Shown one piece after another: positions 17,711-21,487 of a DNA stretch of 21,487 nt. The notes beneath the pieces were generated by a model. That model was not told the DNA's origin. It ran no database searches and saw only the letters and a list, made by a program, of their open reading frames with translations. A program made the position numbers and the translations under genes. Source of the stretch: a virus; the IMG/VR virus record IMGVR_UViG_3300044655_001207, positions 1 to 21,487 of that record. One strand, written 5' to 3'. Position 1 is the stretch's first letter. Every line of letters begins with the position of its first letter.

Positions 17711-17746
17711 AACTATAACCCACCTTAATTTGGTGGGTTTTTAGTT
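17711..17746 (+). terminator. Intrinsic terminator after the structural operon
   Basis: An 8-bp perfect stem AACCCACC (17717-17724) / GGTGGGTT (17732-17739) encloses a 7-base loop, TTAATTT, and is followed by TTT. An outer helix AACTA (17711-17715) / TAGTT (17742-17746) extends it across a small internal loop. The GC-rich core is striking in an AT-rich region. It lies 23 bases after the stop of the 416-residue gene and just before an ATATTTATA box, so it separates two transcription units. Confidence 0.9.
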
Positions 17747-17751
17747 TTGAG

Positions 17752-17760
17752 ATATTTATA
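17752..17760 (+). promoter_or_regulatory. Candidate phage promoter box ATATTTATA
   Basis: ATATTTATA begins six bases after the terminator stem and ends six bases before the ATG at 17767. A gene placed straight after a strong terminator needs its own promoter, which supports a promoter role for this box. The distance predicts a leaderless or nearly leaderless mRNA. Confidence 0.5.
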
Positions 17761-17766
17761 AGTGAT

Positions 17767-18996
17767 ATGTTAAAAAGAATACCAAAGTCAGATATTAGTA
17801 TTAGGCCATTTAAAGCCTATAAAGATTGGGATAGATTATCAGCAAGTGCATCTGTGTTATTAGCCGAAAATGGTGATTATACCAAAACAGAAATGGTTGA
17901 TATAATGGTTGGTCATTTAAGTGGTTCATCGTATAATAAACATTCGGTATATGGACAATTAAGAGCCCAATTCTATAATGATTTAGGTGATAATCCATTT
18001 ACTAGAACAGGACATAAAACAAAATCATACATATCCGCAACTTTAGTTAAAGAAAGATTTTTAAGTGGTAGTGCAAAAGTAATATCAATTCCAAATGTAT
18101 ATGTTGGTGAGGGAATAAAAAAAGGGTCTGTTATTTTAAAGGATAATATTAATGAATTAGATGAAGTTTCATATTTTGATGATTCATTTGGAAACCTACA
18201 AGATGACAGAGACCAAATTAATATTTCTAGAATTGATATGGGTGGTGGGCCCGGTAGTCAACTAATAAATTTTACAGATTTATCAGAATACGTTTATAGT
18301 GCGTCATTTGAAGAAATACCGGGTGATGCGGTTGATATACAATTAGGAACATTGGATATTATCTATAATGGGATACAACAACCAACAATACAATTGGTTA
18401 GTTTAGATATCGAATCAGGTATAGCGATTGCCGAAGACATACCATTTTTACCAGAAGAGTCACAGGGTATAAAAATTGGCAATGTATTTTATAATCAAGG
18501 ACTAATTGTATTAACTAAAGATTCAGCATTAAAATTACAAAATCAATGGACGTTGGATTATAAATCTACACAAACCATATATGAACATGAGTATTTATTG
18601 ATTGCCAATGAAGATGAATTTAATGTATCACAAAATCCATCAGCAATAGTGGAGATTGGTAAAATTACAGAATTTATAACAGGTTCGGATAATAAAATTT
18701 ATAAGACAACTACTAATCCAGGTGTAAAATATATTAAAAAGAAATCCATATTAGAAACGGGTGAAATATTAGATTATAGATTTGCATCAAATTATACATC
18801 ATCGGTTAGTGGTGGATTTGAACATTATGATTTAAGTGGTTCGGTAGATAGTACCGGCTCGTTCTTAACACCATTCATTACAACTATTGGATTATATGAT
18901 GATAATTGTGATTTAGTAGCGGTGGCAAAATTACCTCAGCCAATTAAATCATATCCGGATTTACCGGTAAACTTTATTGTACGATTTGATACATAA
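17767..18996 (+). CDS. Virion structural protein, 409 residues, C-terminal paralogue of the preceding protein
   Basis: The N-terminus starts MLKRIPKSDISIRPFKAYKD. It has beta-rich segments with ATLVKERFLSGSAKVISIPN (about 95-115) and SEYVYSASFEEIPGDAVDIQ. The C-terminal module has ANEDEFNVSQNP (280-291) and ITTIGLYDDNCDLVAVAK (371-388), clearly related to the end of the 416-residue protein, with 8 of 12 and 13 of 18 identical residues. The N-terminal halves are not obviously related. The two proteins probably dock to the same ring or partner through this module. The gene lies directly after the terminator with an ATATTTATA box six bases before its ATG, so it is transcribed separately. Function is unknown beyond a structural role. 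Confidence 0.72.
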   Translation: MLKRIPKSDISIRPFKAYKDWDRLSASASVLLAENGDYTKTEMVDIMVGHLSGSSYNKHSVYGQLRAQFYNDLGDNPFTRTGHKTKSYISATLVKERFLSGSAKVISIPNVYVGEGIKKGSVILKDNINELDEVSYFDDSFGNLQDDRDQINISRIDMGGGPGSQLINFTDLSEYVYSASFEEIPGDAVDIQLGTLDIIYNGIQQPTIQLVSLDIESGIAIAEDIPFLPEESQGIKIGNVFYNQGLIVLTKDSALKLQNQWTLDYKSTQTIYEHEYLLIANEDEFNVSQNPSAIVEIGKITEFITGSDNKIYKTTTNPGVKYIKKKSILETGEILDYRFASNYTSSVSGGFEHYDLSGSVDSTGSFLTPFITTIGLYDDNCDLVAVAKLPQPIKSYPDLPVNFIVRFDT

Positions 18997-19007
18997 TCTT
19001 ATATTTA
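18977..19007 (+). promoter_or_regulatory. Promoter-like site, TTG-N20-TATATTTA
   Basis: TTG (18977-18979) is followed after exactly 20 bases by TATATTTA (19000-19007). This matches the Bacteroidota housekeeping promoter pattern TTG-N19-21-TAnnTTTG except for the last base. The TTG lies inside the end of the preceding gene. The same spacing and the same last-base deviation occur at 19762 and 20355. It also contains an ATATTTATA box (19001-19009). The downstream ATG is at 19026. Confidence 0.55.
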
Positions 19008-19025
19008 TATACAAAAACAAATAAT

Positions 19026-19325
19026 ATGGCTAAAACTATTTTAGAATTATACGCAGAACAAAAAGCAGGTGGATGGGAAGAAGGTAAACCTGCAGCAGCA
19101 TTAGTAGATGCAAACAAAGCTAATGACAAAACAAAATATTCAGTAGGTATTGATTTCTCAGGAACAAAATCTGCAGATGATAAAGCAATTGCAGCATTTG
19201 AAGCAATTTCACCGGCTAAAAGTAGATATGGTATAGCGGGTGGCCAAATTGGTGGTGGTAGTTCATATTTAAAAAATGGATATACCGATGTAAAACCATA
19301 TGGTAAAACCGATAGAACAAAATAA
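19026..19325 (+). CDS. Small phage protein of unknown function, 99 residues
   Basis: The N-terminal ILELYAEQKAGGWEEGKPAA is helical. It is followed by an Ala/Lys/Asp-rich segment with DKAIAAFEAISP (about 52-63), and a Gly/Ser-rich polar tail (YGIAGGQIGGGSSYLKNGYT) ends in DRTK. There is no cysteine, no membrane segment and no recognised motif. The composition is like a small virion or assembly protein. The gene has its own promoter-like site and lies five bases before the endonuclease gene, so the two are probably co-transcribed. The Ala-rich codon choice resembles that of the 207- and 416-residue structural genes, which hints at high expression. I do not recognise a family. Confidence 0.7.
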   Translation: MAKTILELYAEQKAGGWEEGKPAAALVDANKANDKTKYSVGIDFSGTKSADDKAIAAFEAISPAKSRYGIAGGQIGGGSSYLKNGYTDVKPYGKTDRTK

Positions 19326-19330
19326 ATTTA

Positions 19331-19756
19331 ATGGCTAAAAAAGTTACAAAAAAGAACAATCCAAAATGGGTTGCACAAAAATATGGATTTAAGTCTGGTT
19401 TAGAAGAAACCATCTCTCAACAAATAGAATCACAAGGAATTAAAGTAGAATATGAAACCGAAAAAGTTCCATACATAATTCCTGCATCCACTCATCACTA
19501 TCATCCCGATTTCAAATTACCCAATGGTATTAGAATAGAGACAAAAGGTAGGTTTGTGGCAGCTGACCGTAAGAAACATTTGTTGGTTAAAGAACAAAAC
19601 CCAAATATGGACATTAGGTTCGTATTTTCCAATTCAAAGAACAAAATTACCAAAAAGTCTAAAACGACCTATGGGGATTGGTGTGAAAAGAACGGATATA
19701 AATATTCGGACAAAATCATCCCAAATGAGTGGTTTTTAGAGGAAAATAGACCGTAA
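19331..19756 (+). CDS. T7 endonuclease I-like Holliday junction resolvase
   Basis: A 141-residue protein, close to the 149 residues of T7 gp3. The PD-(D/E)xK catalytic residues are all present: Glu25 in FKSGLEE, Asp60 in YHPDF, and Glu70 and Lys72 in IETKGR. They are spaced exactly as Glu20, Asp55, Glu65 and Lys67 of T7 endonuclease I, shifted by five. The C-terminal pattern KITKKSKTTYGDWCEKNGYK, followed by IPNEWF, is typical of the family. The enzyme cleaves four-way and branched DNA, resolving recombination or replication intermediates before packaging. T4 itself uses endonuclease VII (gp49), of a different fold, so this is a swapped module. It starts five bases after the 99-residue gene, and its stop codon is part of a 35-bp repeat carrying the next promoter. 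Confidence 0.93.
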   Translation: MAKKVTKKNNPKWVAQKYGFKSGLEETISQQIESQGIKVEYETEKVPYIIPASTHHYHPDFKLPNGIRIETKGRFVAADRKKHLLVKEQNPNMDIRFVFSNSKNKITKKSKTTYGDWCEKNGYKYSDKIIPNEWFLEENRP

Positions 19757-19787
19757 AATATTTGGTAATATCAAATATTTGTCGTAT
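19753..19787 (+). repeat. 35-bp direct repeat, copy 1, with dyad operator
   Basis: This stretch is identical to 20346-20380. It contains the TAA stop of the endonuclease (19754-19756) and the dyad AAATATTTG (19756-19764), 7 bases, CAAATATTT (19772-19780). It also holds most of a promoter. The arms can be read as tandem AAATATTTG sites 17 bases apart. Location over the promoter spacer suits an operator. Confidence 0.85.
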
Positions 19788-19792
19788 CTTTA
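19762..19792 (+). promoter_or_regulatory. Bacteroidota-type promoter for the SPFH gene
   Basis: TTG (19762-19764), 20 bases, TATCTTTA (19785-19792). This fits TTG-N19-21-TAnnTTTG with one mismatch in the last base. Transcription should start near 19798, leaving a leader of about a dozen bases (TATAAAATAAAGGT) before the ATG at 19810. The dyad spans the spacer, so a bound repressor would block polymerase. Confidence 0.68.
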
Positions 19793-19809
19793 TTATATAA
19801 AATAAAGGT

Positions 19810-20349
19810 ATGTTAGATAAATTAGTACAAGTATTAGAAAGATTTGGTTATCAATTAATGCCATTCGTTATTATTGAAGAATGGAATGCCGGAGTACATT
19901 TAAGAAATGGGAAATGGATTAATACATTATATAGTGGTTTACATTTTAAGATACCATTTTTTGATAATGTAATTGAAACACCTGTTATTACTCAATCAGT
20001 TAATTTACCCTCACAAACCCTAACAACATTAGACGAACAAAGTATTGTATTGAAATCAATTATTAGATACAGAGTTAGTAATGTAAGAACCTATTTATTG
20101 GGTGTGATGCATGCAAACGATGTCTTAATTGATACGACACAAGGAATGATTAGAGATGTAGTGGAGTTAACAACTTGGGATGACTTAGTGGATGTAAACG
20201 AAACAATAACTGACAAGGTGAAAGAATATGTAGTAAAGTGGGGAATTGAAGTCGAAGCAGTAACAATAACAGATTTGGGAATTGTTAAAAGTTTCCGTAT
20301 TTTTGGAGACGAAACACATAAAACAACAATATTACCAAGTGATATGTAA
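19810..20349 (+). CDS. SPFH/Band 7 (stomatin/prohibitin-like) domain protein
   Basis: A 179-residue protein that is almost only the SPFH domain. The pattern is clear: EEWNAGVHLRNGKW (23-36), SGLHFKIPFFDNV (42-54), a strand with VNLPSQTLTTLDEQSIVLKS (64-83), IIRYRVSNV (84-92), a helix, and WGIEVEAVTITDLGIVKSFR (144-163). Cellular stomatins and prohibitins carry an N-terminal membrane segment and a C-terminal coiled coil; both are missing or minimal here, with only a short hydrophobic stretch (QLMPFVII, 15-22). Family members form membrane-associated rings that restrain proteases such as FtsH. A phage copy could protect phage proteins or alter host membrane complexes, but this is inferred. It has its own promoter and operator and lies next to the resolvase and primase, so it is probably expressed with the replication genes. 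Confidence 0.85.
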   Translation: MLDKLVQVLERFGYQLMPFVIIEEWNAGVHLRNGKWINTLYSGLHFKIPFFDNVIETPVITQSVNLPSQTLTTLDEQSIVLKSIIRYRVSNVRTYLLGVMHANDVLIDTTQGMIRDVVELTTWDDLVDVNETITDKVKEYVVKWGIEVEAVTITDLGIVKSFRIFGDETHKTTILPSDM

Positions 20350-20380
20350 AATATTTGGTAATATCAAATATTTGTCGTAT
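20346..20380 (+). repeat. 35-bp direct repeat, copy 2, with dyad operator
   Basis: Identical to 19753-19787. It contains the TAA stop of the SPFH gene (20347-20349) and the same dyad, AAATATTTG (20349-20357) and CAAATATTT (20365-20373). Beyond the identical 35 bases one base differs (C to A) and the next four, TTTA, again agree. Confidence 0.85.
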
Positions 20381-20385
20381 ATTTA
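20355..20385 (+). promoter_or_regulatory. Bacteroidota-type promoter for the primase gene
   Basis: TTG (20355-20357), 20 bases, TATATTTA (20378-20385), with the same architecture as the promoter at 19762. Transcription would start at about 20390-20392, on top of the GTG start codon of the primase. The mRNA from this promoter should therefore be leaderless. Confidence 0.65.
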
Positions 20386-20389
20386 AAGG

Positions 20390-21331
20390 GTGTTGAAGCA
20401 AAATGATAAGAATATAGTCGTATCTACTCTAACCGGTGTCTTAGGTAGTCATCTTACCCTAAAAGGGAATGAGTTGGCATTTTACTGTCCTTTTTGTAAT
20501 CATCACAAACCAAAACTACAAGTTAATACAGAAACTCAAAAGTGGCATTGTTGGACTTGTAATAGTGGTGGTAAAAAATTGACCTCTTTATTAAAGAAAT
20601 TAGATGTTGATAGGAAGACTATTTCGGTTATTAGAGAGATATACGGAGATAGCAATTATAACCCACTTTTAGAGGATGCCGATACAAAGGTGTTCATTTC
20701 CCTACCAAAAGAATTTATTAGTCTTAGTGAGATTCCTAAAGGGTTTAATCCGGAATATAAACATGCAATACATTACCTTACTCAAAGAGGAATAGGTATT
20801 AAAGATATAATCAAATATAACATAGGATATTGTAAAGAAGGATTATATGGACAAAGAGTAATTATACCATCATATAATTCCGATGGCACATTAAATTACT
20901 TTGTTTCTCGTTCATATTATCCGGAGAACAAAATGAAATACAAAAATCCTCCAATCAGTAAAAATGTAATATGTTTTGACTCCCAAGTAAATTGGAACGA
21001 ACCGATTATACTGTGTGAAGGTGTATTTGATGCAATCACAATTAAAAGAAATGCAATTCCATTATTAGGTAAGTTTCCATCCAGAACATTGGTTGAAAAA
21101 ATCTTTATGAGTGGAATTACCGATATTATTATTTCATTAGACAACGATGCAATAAATGAGGCACTTAAAGCTGCCGAATATTTTAGAAAACAAGGTATTC
21201 ATGTAAAAATGATGTATCTTAAAGACAAAGATGCCGCCGATATGGGGTATGAAAAATTCTATGAGGAATTAAAGAAAACCAAAGAGTTTTCTCCCGAAGA
21301 ATTATTATTAAACAAAATAAACTCACTATGA
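20390..21331 (+). CDS. DNA primase (DnaG/gp61-like: zinc finger plus TOPRIM)
   Basis: A 313-residue protein, near the size of T4 gp61 (342). A CxxC...CxxC zinc-binding domain has Cys33 and Cys36 (FYCPFC) and Cys54 and Cys57 (WHCWTC). The TOPRIM domain has Glu210 in IILCEGVFDA and the DxD pair Asp251/Asp253 in IISLDNDA, followed by KDKDAADMG (278-286). The segment YGQRVIIPSYNSDGTLNYFV (153-172) is the primase core strand pattern. It makes RNA primers for lagging-strand synthesis with the replicative helicase. GTG at 20390 is chosen as start because no in-frame ATG lies before the zinc finger; TTG at 20393 is the alternative. It follows the SPFH gene by 40 bases holding a repeat-borne promoter. 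It ends with an ATGA overlap onto the gp47-like gene. Confidence 0.92.
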   Translation: MLKQNDKNIVVSTLTGVLGSHLTLKGNELAFYCPFCNHHKPKLQVNTETQKWHCWTCNSGGKKLTSLLKKLDVDRKTISVIREIYGDSNYNPLLEDADTKVFISLPKEFISLSEIPKGFNPEYKHAIHYLTQRGIGIKDIIKYNIGYCKEGLYGQRVIIPSYNSDGTLNYFVSRSYYPENKMKYKNPPISKNVICFDSQVNWNEPIILCEGVFDAITIKRNAIPLLGKFPSRTLVEKIFMSGITDIIISLDNDAINEALKAAEYFRKQGIHVKMMYLKDKDAADMGYEKFYEELKKTKEFSPEELLLNKINSL

Positions 21332-21487
21332 GTAGTAAATTAAAAACAATTTACCACATTGCCGATGTACACATCCGTAATGTAAAAAGACACAAAGAGT
21401 ATAGACAAGTATTTGAAAAAATGTTTGAGGAAATCCGTAAAAGAGGAACCGAAGATGCAATTATATATTTAGCCGGTGATATTGCCC
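21328..21487 (+). CDS. Recombination nuclease subunit, gp47/SbcD-like, 3' end outside the window
   Basis: 53 complete codons are visible, starting at an ATG that overlaps the primase stop (ATGA). Residues 8-25, IYHIADVHIRNVKRHKEY, have the D-x-H metal-binding motif (Asp13, His15) of calcineurin-like phosphoesterases of the Mre11/SbcD/gp47 type, including the typical R-x-x-x-R-x-x-E-Y. YLAGDI near the window end is the second motif (GD). In T4, gp47 pairs with gp46, an SMC-like ATPase, to resect DNA ends for recombination-dependent replication. The partner gene is expected just downstream of the window. Translational coupling to the primase suggests one early replication/recombination operon. 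Confidence 0.88.
   Translation, partial: MSSKLKTIYHIADVHIRNVKRHKEYRQVFEKMFEEIRKRGTEDAIIYLAGDIA

Noticed and set aside
19697-19704. TATAAATA on the + strand, identical to the T4 late promoter core
   Set aside because: It lies within the endonuclease coding sequence (encoding part of GYKYS), over 100 bases before the next start, and a better promoter lies in the gap. A chance match is likely in AT-rich DNA.
19554-19739. Second + strand frame of 61 codons within the endonuclease gene
   Set aside because: It overlaps the well-supported resolvase in another frame and has no recognisable features.

Overview
The window is a piece of a tailed phage genome of the T4-like (contractile-tail) type. It is strongly AT-rich and every gene lies on the + strand. 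Genes are packed tightly, often with ATGA or TAATG stop/start overlaps. Three landmarks support the assignment: a gp25-type and a gp6-type baseplate wedge protein side by side, a gp5-like OB-fold hub protein without lysozyme, and a zinc-finger/TOPRIM primase followed by a gp47/SbcD-type nuclease. The host is probably a member of the Bacteroidota. Three promoter-like sites fit the TTG-N20-TAnnTTT(G) pattern of that phylum, and Shine-Dalgarno sequences are almost absent (one clear exception, at 7412-7418). The host is an inference; no host gene or tRNA is present.

Bases 1-4423 hold a conserved phage protein of unknown function (cut by the window edge), an SGNH/GDSL-like hydrolase, a small helical protein, the gp5-like hub/spike protein and a Pro/Lys-rich structural protein. 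Bases 4471-9624 hold a small assembly or structural protein, gp25-like and gp6-like wedge proteins, a DNRLRE-like beta-rich protein and a coiled-coil protein with a C-terminal beta domain. Bases 9631-17693 hold a structural protein with a Gly-rich tail, a 1597-residue baseplate/fibre protein with a LamG-like domain and short tandem repeats, a conserved 207-residue structural protein and a 416-residue structural protein. This block ends at a strong intrinsic terminator (17711-17746).

After the terminator come a 409-residue protein sharing its C-terminal module with the 416-residue protein, a 99-residue unknown, a T7 endonuclease I-type resolvase, an SPFH (stomatin/prohibitin-like) protein, the primase and the start of the gp47-like nuclease. 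The window therefore runs from virion (late) genes into DNA replication and recombination genes.

Two regulatory patterns stand out. First, ATATTTAT(A/T) recurs just upstream of five genes, in each of the gaps at 4437, 10949, 15781, 17752 and 19001; it is a candidate phage promoter box. Second, an exact 35-bp repeat begins at the stop codon of two unrelated genes (the endonuclease and the SPFH gene). Each copy combines a dyad symmetry with a Bacteroidota-type promoter and drives the SPFH gene and the primase respectively. The second copy predicts a leaderless, GTG-started primase mRNA. No gap without a gene exceeds about 75 bases, and no tRNA, CRISPR array, insertion sequence or integrase was seen.
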